The translations under genes were made by a program, and so were the position numbers. From SZUA-36 sp963774415 (GTDB lineage: Bacteria; Pseudomonadota; Gammaproteobacteria; Xanthomonadales; SZUA-36), in assembly GCA_963774415.1 (NCBI GenBank), contig CAVZEU010000003.1:496001-560000 (forward strand): a DNA stretch of 64,000 nucleotides, in the 5' to 3' direction. Below are positions 34,786 to 47,100 of the stretch, one piece after another. The notes under the pieces are model-generated. The model ran no database searches. It was not told the DNA's origin and was given only the letters and a program-made list of their open reading frames with translations. Positions within the stretch are counted from its first letter, which is position 1, and each line of letters begins with the position of its first letter.

Positions 34786-36789
34786 ATGCCCAGTCGACGT
34801 GAACTTGCCAACGCCGTACGAGCCCTGTCCATGGACGCCGTACAGAAGGCCAATTCGGGCCACCCGGGTGCGCCGATGGGCATGGCGGACATTGCCGAAG
34901 TCCTGTGGAACGACCATCTGAAACACAATCCAGCCAACCCGGGATGGTGGGACCGCGACCGTTTCGTGCTGTCCAACGGCCATGCGTCCATGCTGCTTTA
35001 CTCCGTGCTGCACCTGAGCGGATACGAGCTGCCGATCTCGGAGTTGCGCAATTTCAGGCAATTGCATTCGAAAACGCCCGGGCACCCGGAATACGGCGAT
35101 ACACCGGGCGTTGAAACCACGACCGGGCCCCTGGGCCAGGGCATGGCCAACGCGGTCGGCATGGCGCTGGCCGAGCAGGTGCTCGCGAGGCGCTTCAACC
35201 GTCCCGGCCATGCCATCGTCGATCATCGCACCTGGGTCTTCATGGGCGACGGCTGCATGATGGAAGGGATATCGCACGAGGCCTGCGCCCTGGCCGGCAC
35301 GTTGGGGCTGGGCAAGCTGATTGCATTCTGGGACGATAACGGGATCTCCATCGACGGTGAAGTCGAAGGCTGGTTCACCGACGACACGCCGGCCCGCTTC
35401 GAAGCCTACGGCTGGCACGTCGTCCGCGGTGTCGACGGGCATGACCCGCAGGCGGTCAGCGCGGCGATTGCCGAGGCACAGGCGCAAACCGACCGTCCCA
35501 GCCTCATCTGCTGCAAGACCATCATAGGCTTCGGTGCGCCCAACAAACAGGGCACCGAGGCTACCCACGGGGCCCCGCTCGGGGTGGAAGAGGTCGCGGC
35601 GGCGCGGGAAAGCCTGGGCTGGCCGTACCCGGCGTTCGAAATTCCCGACGAGATATACGCGGCCTGGAACGCGCGCGACCGCGGCGCCGAGGCAGAATCG
35701 GAGTGGCGCCAGCGGCTCGAACGCTACCGGCGGGATTTCCCCGCCGAGGCGGCTGAATTCGAACGCCGCATGAGCGGCGACCTGCCGGAGGAGTGGCGGC
35801 AGCAGACCGTGGAGGCGATCGCCGAACTGCAGGAAAATGGGGTCGATGTCGCCACCCGCAAGGCTTCGCAAATGGCCCTGAACGCATTCGGCCCGATGTT
35901 GCCCGAACTGATCGGCGGCTCAGCGGACCTGGCCGGGTCGAACAACACCATCTGGAAACGGAGCGTCGACGTCCGTGATGGTACCAGTGACGGCAATTAC
36001 GTCTATTTCGGCGTACGCGAATTCGGCATGACCGCGATCTGCAACGGTCTCGCCCTGCACGGCGGCTTCATACCCTACAGCGCGACCTTCCTGGTGTTCT
36101 CGGACTACGCCCGCAACGCGGTGCGGATGTCGGCGCTGATGGGGATACACAATATCCACGTGTATACGCACGATTCCATCGGCCTCGGCGAGGACGGCCC
36201 CACGCACCAACCGGTCGAGCACGTCTCCAGTTTGCGCCTGATCCCCAACCTCAGTGTCTGGCGTCCCTGTGACACGGTGGAATCGGCCGTCGCCTGGAAG
36301 TGCGCGATCGAGGAGAACGCCGGGCCAAGCGCCCTGGTGTTCACGCGCCAGGGCCTGCCGCACCAGGCGCGCAGCACGGAGCAGGTGGCCGCGATCGACC
36401 GCGGCGGTTACGTGTTGCGGGAAGCCGACGGCCCGCTTGACGCCGTCATCATTGCAACCGGCTCCGAAGTCCGGCTGGCGATGGCCGCGGCGGAGGCGCT
36501 GTCGGCAGACGGCCTGCATGCACGCGTGGTCTCGATGCCCAACCCGGGACGCTTCATGGCCCAGGAGCGCGCTTACCGCGAATCCGTGGTGCCTTCGGAC
36601 TGCCGCGCCCGGGTCGCCGTCGAGGCCGGCGTCGGCCAGTACTGGTATCCCTTTGTCGGTGACGGCGGCTCAATTATCGGCGTCAACCGCTTCGGTGCAT
36701 CGGCACCGGCGCCGGACCTGTTCGAGTATTATGGTTTAACCGTTGCAAACGTCAGCAACGCAGTGCGCAAGTTGCTGGCAACTGACTGA
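34786..36789 (+). CDS. tkt: Transketolase
   Basis: Thiamine-diphosphate enzyme of the pentose phosphate pathway that moves two-carbon units between sugar phosphates. The 667 residues match the family. The N-terminal half has KANSGHPGAPMGMADIAEVLW and the cofactor motif FMGDGCMMEGISHEACALAGTLGLGKLIAFWDDN (G-D-G to N-N type). Later come VREFGMTAICNGLALHGG with the catalytic Glu, THDSIGLGEDGPTHQPVEH with the substrate His, and VSMPNPGRF. It heads a tkt-gap-pgk run. Confidence 0.97.
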   Translation: MPSRRELANAVRALSMDAVQKANSGHPGAPMGMADIAEVLWNDHLKHNPANPGWWDRDRFVLSNGHASMLLYSVLHLSGYELPISELRNFRQLHSKTPGHPEYGDTPGVETTTGPLGQGMANAVGMALAEQVLARRFNRPGHAIVDHRTWVFMGDGCMMEGISHEACALAGTLGLGKLIAFWDDNGISIDGEVEGWFTDDTPARFEAYGWHVVRGVDGHDPQAVSAAIAEAQAQTDRPSLICCKTIIGFGAPNKQGTEATHGAPLGVEEVAAARESLGWPYPAFEIPDEIYAAWNARDRGAEAESEWRQRLERYRRDFPAEAAEFERRMSGDLPEEWRQQTVEAIAELQENGVDVATRKASQMALNAFGPMLPELIGGSADLAGSNNTIWKRSVDVRDGTSDGNYVYFGVREFGMTAICNGLALHGGFIPYSATFLVFSDYARNAVRMSALMGIHNIHVYTHDSIGLGEDGPTHQPVEHVSSLRLIPNLSVWRPCDTVESAVAWKCAIEENAGPSALVFTRQGLPHQARSTEQVAAIDRGGYVLREADGPLDAVIIATGSEVRLAMAAAEALSADGLHARVVSMPNPGRFMAQERAYRESVVPSDCRARVAVEAGVGQYWYPFVGDGGSIIGVNRFGASAPAPDLFEYYGLTVANVSNAVRKLLATD

Positions 36790-36808
36790 CTATCGAGGGA
36801 GAAGCACA

Positions 36809-37816
36809 ATGGCAGTAAAAGTCGCAATCAATGGCTACGGGCGCATTGGCCGCAATATCATGCGGGCCCTGTACGAATCGGGCCGCACCGACGAAATCAA
36901 TATCGTCGCCATCAATGACCTCGGCGACGCGAACACCAATGCGCACCTGACCCAGTACGACACCGCCCACGGCAAGTTTCCCGGCACGGTCGAGGTCCAG
37001 GGCGGCGACCTGGTCATCAACGGCGACCATGTCAGGGTCTGTGCCGAACGGGATCCGGCCAAGCTCCCGTGGGCCGAACTCGGGGTCGAAGTGGTCATGG
37101 AGTCGACCGGCTTCTTCCGCAGCCGCGAGGCGGCTTCGGCGCACCTGGCCGCCGGCGCCAAAAAGGTGATCATCTCCGCGCCGGGCCAGGACGTCGATAA
37201 CACGGTCGTCTACGGCGTCAACCACGACACCCTCAAAGCCAGCGATGAAATCATTTCCAACGCGTCGTGCACGACCAATTGCCTGGCGCCGCTCGCCAAG
37301 GTGTTGCACGAAGGCATCGGCATCGAGAAGGGCCTGATGACCACCATCCATGCCTATACCAATGACCAGGTGTTGACGGATGTTTATCACAAGGACCTGC
37401 GCCGCGCCCGCTCCGCCACGATGAGCCAGATACCGACCAAGACCGGGGCCGCGGCGGCGGTTGGCCTGGTGCTACCGGAATTGAACGGCAAGCTCGACGG
37501 TTTTTCGATGCGCGTACCGACCATCAACGTCTCGGTCGTCGATCTGACCTTCGTTGCCAGCCGGCCGACCACGGTCGACGAGGTCAACGCGGTGGTCAAG
37601 GCCGCTGTTGACGGCCCGATGCGGGGGATCATGGCCTACAATACCGCGCCGCTGGTATCCGTCGATTTCAATCACAATCCGCATTCTTCTGTTTTTGACG
37701 CCAGCTTGACCAAGGTCATGGAGGGCAACCTGGTCAAGGTACTAAGCTGGTACGACAACGAATGGGGCTTCAGCAACCGCATGCTGGATACCACCTTGGC
37801 GCTGGTGAACGCCTGA
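36809..37816 (+). CDS. gap: Glyceraldehyde-3-phosphate dehydrogenase
   Basis: Oxidises and phosphorylates glyceraldehyde 3-phosphate with NAD. The start MAVKVAINGYGRIGRNIMRAL at 36809 follows a GAGGGAG site and carries the Rossmann motif. The catalytic Cys lies in SNASCTTNCLAPLAKVL and the active-site His in MTTIHAYTNDQ. WYDNEWGFSNRMLDT is the C-terminal signature. At 335 residues it is standard. It starts 19 bp after tkt, so the two are co-transcribed. Confidence 0.97.
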   Translation: MAVKVAINGYGRIGRNIMRALYESGRTDEINIVAINDLGDANTNAHLTQYDTAHGKFPGTVEVQGGDLVINGDHVRVCAERDPAKLPWAELGVEVVMESTGFFRSREAASAHLAAGAKKVIISAPGQDVDNTVVYGVNHDTLKASDEIISNASCTTNCLAPLAKVLHEGIGIEKGLMTTIHAYTNDQVLTDVYHKDLRRARSATMSQIPTKTGAAAAVGLVLPELNGKLDGFSMRVPTINVSVVDLTFVASRPTTVDEVNAVVKAAVDGPMRGIMAYNTAPLVSVDFNHNPHSSVFDASLTKVMEGNLVKVLSWYDNEWGFSNRMLDTTLALVNA

Positions 37817-37953
37817 GGCCCGGGCAATCGTCGGCACCGCTTACGAGACGGAAACGGGAGGGAGGCCTGGTGCGGATTCACCGCGCGCACCGATGCCTGC
37901 CGCCGCTCCCGGGTAGCCGCTGCCGAAACCACTGTACTTGAGGAGCACTGGAT

Positions 37954-39132
37954 ATGTCTTTCCTGCGTATGGACGAGCTGGACCTCGCCGCCAAGCGCGT
38001 CATGATCCGCGAAGATTTCAACGTGCCGCTGGAAGCCGGGCGGATCACATCGGACATGCGGCTCGAGGCCGCATTGCCCACGATCAGGTTGGCGTTGGAC
38101 CAGGATGCCGCAGTCATCCTGCTGTCACACCTCGGGCGCCCCCAGGAAGGGCATTTCGACAAGTCGTTTTCACTGGCCCCGGTGGCATCGAGGCTGTCGC
38201 AACTGCTGGGTCGCAATATTCGTCTCGAAACGCACTGGCTGGACGGAATTTCGATAAAGCCCGGCGAGGTCGTCTTGTGCGAGAACGTGCGCTTTACGGT
38301 GGGCGAAAAGGCGAACGACGAAGCCCTGGCGCGGGTGATTGCCGCCTTGTGCGACGTGTACGTGATGGATGCCTTCGGCGCGGCCCACCGCGCACAGGCC
38401 TCCACCGAAGGCGCCATACGTTTCGCGCCCCAGGCCTGCGCGGGGCCGTTGCTGAGCCGGGAATTGTATGTGCTGGACAAGTTGCTGACCGAGCCGGAAC
38501 GGCCGGTCCTGGCGATCGTCGGCGGCTCCAAGATTTCGACGAAACTGGGGGCGCTGGAAGCGTTGCTGACCAAGGTGGACCAATTGGTCGTTGGCGGCGG
38601 AATCGCCAACACGTTCATCGCCGCAAGCGGGTACGATGTCGGCAAGTCCCTCTACGAAGAGCCACTGCTTCACGAAGCGCAGCGCCTGATTCGTTTGGCC
38701 CACAAGCTCGGCGGTGAGATCCCGATCCCGAAAGACGTGCTGGTCGCCACCGAGTTCAACCGCAACGCGGAAGCCGTCGTGCGTGCCGTCGACGCCGTCG
38801 GTGACGATGAAATGATCTTCGATATCGGCCCGCTGACCGCCATCGACTATGCCGGCATGATACAGAATGCCGGCACGGTCATCTGGAACGGCCCGGTCGG
38901 CGTCTTCGAATTTCCGGCCTTCGCGGCCGGCACCCGCGCCATCGCCGACGCCATAGAAGTCACCGATGCCTTCAGTTTCGTCGGCGGCGGTGAAACGCTG
39001 GCCGCCGTCGAGCAATTTGGCGTGGCCGACAACGTCAGTTGGCTTTCCACCGGCGGCGGCGCTTCCCTGGAATATATCGAGGGCAAGAAATTGCCGTCGA
39101 TCGCCGCGCTGGAAGAGCGCTACGAAGGTTAG
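37954..39132 (+). CDS. pgk: Phosphoglycerate kinase
   Basis: Transfers phosphate from 1,3-bisphosphoglycerate to ADP. The 392-residue protein has RVMIREDFNVPLEAGRITSD with substrate-binding residues, LLSHLGRPQ, RFTVGEKANDEALARVIA, VLAIVGGSKISTKLGALEAL for nucleotide binding and FSFVGGGETLAAVEQFG near the C-terminus. A GAGGAG site precedes the ATG. It lies 137 bp after gap, which may hold an extra promoter. Pyruvate kinase, often next in related genomes, is not adjacent. Confidence 0.97.
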   Translation: MSFLRMDELDLAAKRVMIREDFNVPLEAGRITSDMRLEAALPTIRLALDQDAAVILLSHLGRPQEGHFDKSFSLAPVASRLSQLLGRNIRLETHWLDGISIKPGEVVLCENVRFTVGEKANDEALARVIAALCDVYVMDAFGAAHRAQASTEGAIRFAPQACAGPLLSRELYVLDKLLTEPERPVLAIVGGSKISTKLGALEALLTKVDQLVVGGGIANTFIAASGYDVGKSLYEEPLLHEAQRLIRLAHKLGGEIPIPKDVLVATEFNRNAEAVVRAVDAVGDDEMIFDIGPLTAIDYAGMIQNAGTVIWNGPVGVFEFPAFAAGTRAIADAIEVTDAFSFVGGGETLAAVEQFGVADNVSWLSTGGGASLEYIEGKKLPSIAALEERYEG

Positions 39133-39184
39133 CCAGAACCTGCCTCGGCGACCGCCGCAGCGAACCTGGAGACTTTCGCCGCGC

Positions 39185-40459
39185 TCAATCCGAAGGTTGT
39201 TTATAGACCGTTCCGTCCTTCATCACGAAGGCGACCGTCTGCAGGGTGGTAATGTCTTCCAGGGGGTCGCCGCTGACGGCGATCAGGTCCGCCAGCAGGC
39301 CGCCGGCGATGCGTCCCCGGTCCTTTTTGCCGAACAATTCCGCCGTATTGATGGTCGCGCTGCGAATCGCATCGATCGTCGACTGGCCCAGTTGTACGTG
39401 CACGGCGAGTTCCCTGGCGTTGTCGCCGTGGGGATAGACGGCGGCGTCGGTTCCGAGCGCGACCTTGACGTGGGCCTTGACGGCGCGTTTGAAGCCTTCA
39501 TCCGCCAGTGCCGTAATGTACTGGCCTTTCTTTCGCAAGGCCGGGGGCAGGGCAGCCCAGTTGATCGCACGCGTCAGGTACAGGGTCGGCACGTACCAGG
39601 TTCCGTTCTTCTTCAGCACGCTGATCGCCTCATCGGTCAGCAGCGAGCCGTGTTCTATGGAGTCGATGCCGGCATTCGATGCGGCAATGATGCCTTCCGT
39701 GCCATGCGCGTGGGCCGCGACTTTCATGTGATGGCGGTGCGCCTCCCTGGCCACCGCCTGCATTTCCTCGAACGACATTTGCTGCGCGCCGACGCTGTCT
39801 TCGAATGACAACACGCCGGCCGTGGCGCAAATCTTGATGACCTTGGCGCCGTGCTTGATCTGGTATCTGACGGCCTTGACGAATTCGTCGGCGCCGTCGG
39901 CGACGCCGTGGCGGTAATCCTGCTCCAGCACGCCCGGTGCAAAACCCGTGACATCACAATGTCCGCCGGTAATGCCGAGCGCATAAGCCGATGGGATGAC
40001 GTCGGGCCCGATCACCCAGTGCTTCTCGATGGCGTTCGCGAGGGCCACGTTGGAAAAGTCGGCCGAACCCACGTCACGTACGGTGGTAAAGCCGGCCAAC
40101 AGCGTCTTGCGGGCATTGAAGGCGCCGCGCAGCGCGTAGTCGCCGGCGGTAAGACGCACGGCTTCCGTCGTCCAACCGGGGCCGATGTCATAGGTCAGGT
40201 GCGTATGCGCGTCCATCAGGCCGGGCAGCAGGGTTAAATCGCCCAGGTCGAGCATCTTGCCTGCAGGCAGCGCCGCGGGGTTCACGGAGCTGATGTTCTT
40301 GTCCTCGACCACGATGACGGCGGGGCTGACATAGCGGCCCGTATCGACATCCAGGTAGCGCGCGGCTTTGACGATGGTCGTCTCCGCGCAGGCGATGCCG
40401 GCAGCAAAGAGCAAGAGAGCCGCCGTGGCGCGGATTTTGATACTCGCGTGGATGTTCAT
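39185..40459 (-). CDS. Exported metal-dependent amidohydrolase
   Basis: A 424-residue periplasmic hydrolase of the amidohydrolase superfamily, like imidazolonepropionase or prolidase-type proteins. A signal peptide (ATAALLLFAAGIACA) leads to the metal motif LMDAHTHLTYDIG, the probable carboxylated Lys in HGAKVIKICATAG, His ligands in KVAAHAHGTEG and SIEHGSLLTDE, and the Asp in VALGTDAAVYPHGDN. The substrate is probably a dipeptide or a lactam. It lies on the opposite strand between pgk and fba, so it interrupts the sugar-metabolism run. Confidence 0.85.
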   Translation of the reverse strand: MNIHASIKIRATAALLLFAAGIACAETTIVKAARYLDVDTGRYVSPAVIVVEDKNISSVNPAALPAGKMLDLGDLTLLPGLMDAHTHLTYDIGPGWTTEAVRLTAGDYALRGAFNARKTLLAGFTTVRDVGSADFSNVALANAIEKHWVIGPDVIPSAYALGITGGHCDVTGFAPGVLEQDYRHGVADGADEFVKAVRYQIKHGAKVIKICATAGVLSFEDSVGAQQMSFEEMQAVAREAHRHHMKVAAHAHGTEGIIAASNAGIDSIEHGSLLTDEAISVLKKNGTWYVPTLYLTRAINWAALPPALRKKGQYITALADEGFKRAVKAHVKVALGTDAAVYPHGDNARELAVHVQLGQSTIDAIRSATINTAELFGKKDRGRIAGGLLADLIAVSGDPLEDITTLQTVAFVMKDGTVYKQPSD

Positions 40460-40742
40460 CAGTGTGTTCCTCGTATGTTGGGGGCCAAGCGCATCAAGTC
40501 GCCGCCTTTCGTTACCGTTTCCGGCTGTGCAGTCAGAAAGAAACGGGCAAATGGTCTTGAAAAATACCAGCCTACCGGCAACATTTGCAATAAGCGCGTG
40601 GACGCGATGCGGCGCTCGAGAGCGCTGGCACTCGACGAATCAGCGTGGTCTTGAATCCGTGTAAATAGTAAAATATCCGGATCATCGAAAACTTGATCGA
40701 GTTCACAGCGGTTAATATGCGCCAGCCCCGAAGGAGAATTGA

Positions 40743-41762
40743 ATGAGCAGTGTCGAATTGGTTAAGACAGCCCAGGCCATGGTCGCCGAGGGCAAAGGTT
40801 TGCTGGCGATCGATGAGAGCACCGGTACCTGCAAGAAGCGTTTCGATTCGGTCGGGGTCGAAAGCACCGAGCCCAACCGCAGGGACTATCGCGGCATGCT
40901 GCTGAGCACGCCCGGTTTGGGCGAGCATATCAGCGGCGCCATCCTGTTCGATGAGACGCTGCGTCAGTCGACGCCCGCTGGCGTTCATTTTGTCGAGTTG
41001 ATGCGCGAGGCCGGTATCATTCCCGGTATCAAGGTCGACAAGGGCGCGCACCCGCTGGCCGGTCACGAAGGTGAAAAAATTACCGAAGGCCTCGATGGCC
41101 TGCGCGATCGACTCGAAGAGTATTCCGGTCTCGGGGCGCGTTTTGCCAAGTGGCGTGCGGTCATCACCATCGGTGACAACATGCCGACGGCCGCCTGTAT
41201 CGAAGGCAACAGCCATGCATTGGCCCGTTACGCCGCGCTCTGCCAGGAAGCGGGCCTGGTGCCCATCGTCGAGCCGGAGGTGTTGATGGACGGCTTTCAC
41301 ACGCTCGACGAATGCTACGAGGTGACCGAAGCGACGCTGCGCTCGTTGTATCACCAGATGTATGAGCAGGAGGTCATGCTGGAGGGTTCCATCTTGAAGG
41401 CCAGCATGGTGATCTCGGGCAAGGACTGTCCCGACCGCGCCGGTGTCGAGGAAGTCGCCCGCGCCACCCTCGAGTGCCTGCTCAATGCCGTCCCCGCGGC
41501 GGTCGCCGGCGTCGTTTTCCTTTCGGGCGGCCAGGGCGACCAGGAAGCGACCGCCCACCTGGATGCCATGAACCGGCTGGGGAACTTCCCGTGGCCGCTG
41601 AGTTTTTCCTACGGCCGTGCGTTGCAGGCGCCGTCGCTGGCATTGTGGGGCGCCGACCCTGTCGGTAATATCGAGGCCGCCCAGAACGCGCTCGCCCACC
41701 GGGCCCGCATGAATGGCCTGGCAACAATGGGCCGCTACGAAACGGCGCTGGAAGAAGACTGA
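40743..41762 (+). CDS. Class I fructose-bisphosphate aldolase
   Basis: Cleaves fructose 1,6-bisphosphate to triose phosphates by a Schiff-base mechanism. The 339 residues include GLLAIDESTGTCKKRFDSVGV, the IVEPEVLMDG motif, the Schiff-base Lys near residue 219 in LEGSILKASMVISG, and FLSGGQGDQEATAHLDAMN. This is the class I type related to animal aldolases, found in a minority of bacteria. An AAGGAG site lies before the ATG. It belongs with the glycolytic genes around it. Confidence 0.95.
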   Translation: MSSVELVKTAQAMVAEGKGLLAIDESTGTCKKRFDSVGVESTEPNRRDYRGMLLSTPGLGEHISGAILFDETLRQSTPAGVHFVELMREAGIIPGIKVDKGAHPLAGHEGEKITEGLDGLRDRLEEYSGLGARFAKWRAVITIGDNMPTAACIEGNSHALARYAALCQEAGLVPIVEPEVLMDGFHTLDECYEVTEATLRSLYHQMYEQEVMLEGSILKASMVISGKDCPDRAGVEEVARATLECLLNAVPAAVAGVVFLSGGQGDQEATAHLDAMNRLGNFPWPLSFSYGRALQAPSLALWGADPVGNIEAAQNALAHRARMNGLATMGRYETALEED

Positions 41763-41997
41763 TTCGCGCCAAGACCGGTTGGTTTTTGCTCGCTGCCGCG
41801 CAACGAACGGATAGGCTAATATGAGGGGAAGATTGGGTCGCAGAGGCACCGACCGGGTTCCCGACTTGCGCGGAAGCGGTTTCTATTCGAATTTTCAGGC
41901 GGACCGGGAGGCCGGTCCGTAAATCGTCGACACTCCGGCTGTTCCTGCGCGCCGGCCTGTGCCGGCCCTTCCTATTCTTGATTAATGGCAGATATCC

Positions 41998-44292
41998 ATG
42001 AACGACAAAATGCGACAGAATGCGCTGTATTACCATCGCTACCCGACCCCGGGCAAAATCAGGATCATGCCCACCAAGCCGCTGACGACACAGGAAGAAC
42101 TGGGGTTGGCGTATTCCCCGGGTGTGGCGGCCGCCAGCGAACTGGTGGCCGAGGATCCGGCCGAGGTCAGCAACATGACCGCTCGCGGCAACCTGGTGGC
42201 CGTGCTCACCAACGGTACGGCCGTGCTGGGTCTGGGCAATATCGGCCCGCTGGCCGCCAAGCCGGTGATGGAAGGTAAGGCCGTGCTGTTCAAGAAGTTC
42301 GCCGGCATCGATGTCTTCGATATCGAGATCGCCGAGCAGGACCCCGATCGGCTGGTCGACATCATCGCCGCGCTGGAGCCGACGTTCGGCGGTATCAACC
42401 TCGAGGACATCAAGGCCCCCGAGTGTTTTGAAATCGAGGCGAAGCTGAAAGAGCGCCTCAATATCCCCGTATTCCACGACGACCAGCACGGCACCGCGAT
42501 CATTACCGCCGCCGCGGTCCTCAATGCGCTCGAAATTGTCGGTAAGAACATCGGGGACGTCACGCTCACGGCTTCCGGCGCCGGCGCAGCCGGCATGGCC
42601 TGTCTCGATCTGCTGGTCAACCTTGGGCTGAAGAAATCCAACGTCTTCGTGGTTGACCGCCAAGGCGTTATCCACAGCGGGCGCAAGGATCTCAGCGAAA
42701 GAAAGCTGGGCTATGCGCAGGCGACCGACAAACGCAGCCTGGCCGACGTGCTCGAAGGCGCGGATGTTTTTCTCGGCGTCTCGACCGGCGGCGTGCTCAG
42801 TGTCGACATGGTCAAAAGCATGGCCGAGCAGCCGATCATCCTGGCGCTGGCCAACCCGACGCCGGAAATCATGCCGGAAACCGCCCTGGAGGCCCGCCCG
42901 GACGCGATCATCGCCACCGGGCGTTCCGATTACCCCAACCAGGTCAACAACGTGCTGTGTTTCCCGTATATTTTCCGCGGCGCCCTGGACGTTGGCGCCA
43001 CCACGATCAACGATGAAATGCAGATGGCCTGTGTCCACGCGCTGGCCGAACTGGCGCGCAAGGAAGTCAGCGACACGACCGCCGCCGCCTACGGCGGGGA
43101 GTCGATGCAATTCGGCCGTGACTACCTGATCCCGAAACCCTTCGACCCGCGCCTGTTGGTGCAGTTGGCGCCGGCAGCGGCCCAGGCGGCGATGGACAGC
43201 GGTGTCGCCACGCGGCCGATCGAGGACATGGATGCCTACCGTGAAAAGCTGACGCAATTCCTGTGGCGTACCGGCCTTTTGATGAAGCCGGTCTTCGATG
43301 CCGCCAAGCGCGACCCGAAACGCGTCGTGTTTGCCGAAGGGGAGTCCGAAGTCGTGCTGCGCGCCGTGCAACTGGTCGTCGATGAAGGATTGGCCAAGCC
43401 GATCCTGATCGGTCGTCCGGATGTCGTCAGCCAGAGGATCGAACGCCTCGGGTTACGGTTGGAGGCGGGGCGCGATTTCGAGCCCGTGGACCCGCACTCC
43501 GATCCGCGTTTCTGGGATTACTGGACAACCTATCACGCGATCATGGAACGCCGCGGCGTGTCGCCCAGCGCCGCCAAGACCATTATCAGGACGCGTACGA
43601 CGGCCATCGCGGCCGTCATGGTTTATCGCGGCGAGGCCGACGCGATGATCACCGGGCTCGTGGGCAGGTACGAACCCAAGCTCGAGTTCATCAAGAATAT
43701 CCTGGGGCCGCGTAAAGAAAGCGGCACCATGGGTGCGCTGGGCGTGCTCAATTCCGACGCAGGCACGTATTTCGTATGCGACACGCACGTCAATGCAAAC
43801 CCGACGGCCGAGCAAATTTGCGAGATTACGCTGATGGCGGCGGACCGGGTGCGCATGTTCGGTATCGAACCGCGTGTCGCGCTGCTATCGCATTCAGCCT
43901 TCGGCACGCACACCGATGTCAGTGCCTGCAAAATGAAACGCGCGCTGGAACTGATTGTCAAAAAGGCACCCAACATGGAAGTGGAAGGCGAAATGCCGGC
44001 CGACATGGCGTTGTCGGAATCATACCGGCAGCGTGAATTCCCGAATTCCCGGTTGCACGGCCCGGCCAATTTGCTGATCATGCCGGATATGGATTCGGCC
44101 CACATCAGCTTCAGCTTCGCGCGTATCGTCAGTGACGCCGTGACGGTGGGCCCGATGCTGATGGGACTCAAACACCCGGCCCACGTACTGACGCCCTCAG
44201 CCTCCGTCAGGCGCGTCATCAACATGACGGCGTTTGCAGTTATGGAGGCGCAAATACATGATAAGCAGCAAGCGAGTGCTGCCCGAGGTTAG
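41998..44292 (+). CDS. maeB: NADP-dependent malic enzyme with phosphotransacetylase domain
   Basis: Converts malate to pyruvate and CO2 with NADP. The 764 residues form two parts. The first (1 to about 425) is the malic enzyme: YSPGVAAASELVAEDP, VLGLGNIGPLAAKPVMEGKAVLFKKFAGIDVFDIE, FHDDQHGTAIITAAAVLNAL. The second (about 430 to 764) is the phosphate acetyl/butyryl-transferase domain, usually regulatory in this family, with MITGLVGRY and SFARIVSDAVTVGPMLMG. It precedes the pyruvate dehydrogenase genes that use its product. Confidence 0.96.
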   Translation: MNDKMRQNALYYHRYPTPGKIRIMPTKPLTTQEELGLAYSPGVAAASELVAEDPAEVSNMTARGNLVAVLTNGTAVLGLGNIGPLAAKPVMEGKAVLFKKFAGIDVFDIEIAEQDPDRLVDIIAALEPTFGGINLEDIKAPECFEIEAKLKERLNIPVFHDDQHGTAIITAAAVLNALEIVGKNIGDVTLTASGAGAAGMACLDLLVNLGLKKSNVFVVDRQGVIHSGRKDLSERKLGYAQATDKRSLADVLEGADVFLGVSTGGVLSVDMVKSMAEQPIILALANPTPEIMPETALEARPDAIIATGRSDYPNQVNNVLCFPYIFRGALDVGATTINDEMQMACVHALAELARKEVSDTTAAAYGGESMQFGRDYLIPKPFDPRLLVQLAPAAAQAAMDSGVATRPIEDMDAYREKLTQFLWRTGLLMKPVFDAAKRDPKRVVFAEGESEVVLRAVQLVVDEGLAKPILIGRPDVVSQRIERLGLRLEAGRDFEPVDPHSDPRFWDYWTTYHAIMERRGVSPSAAKTIIRTRTTAIAAVMVYRGEADAMITGLVGRYEPKLEFIKNILGPRKESGTMGALGVLNSDAGTYFVCDTHVNANPTAEQICEITLMAADRVRMFGIEPRVALLSHSAFGTHTDVSACKMKRALELIVKKAPNMEVEGEMPADMALSESYRQREFPNSRLHGPANLLIMPDMDSAHISFSFARIVSDAVTVGPMLMGLKHPAHVLTPSASVRRVINMTAFAVMEAQIHDKQQASAARG

Positions 44293-44414
44293 TTGATTTG
44301 GCTCATGACCACACGTTATCGATGTTGACCACGCAGCGGCTGGAGCGGCGCGTTGTGACTGTCGGGCCGGTGGGGTTGCGCGGCGCCGGCCGGTGCTTGC
44401 GCAAGGCAGGCGCC

Positions 44415-47087
<2,673 letters not shown>

Positions 47088-47100
47088 CGGGGCCGAGCGC

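Noticed and set aside
37936..37953. Leader of pgk resembling the usp leader terminus
   Set aside because: The shared GGAGCACT is mostly a ribosome-binding site; no wider match to family D and no complementary upstream segment.
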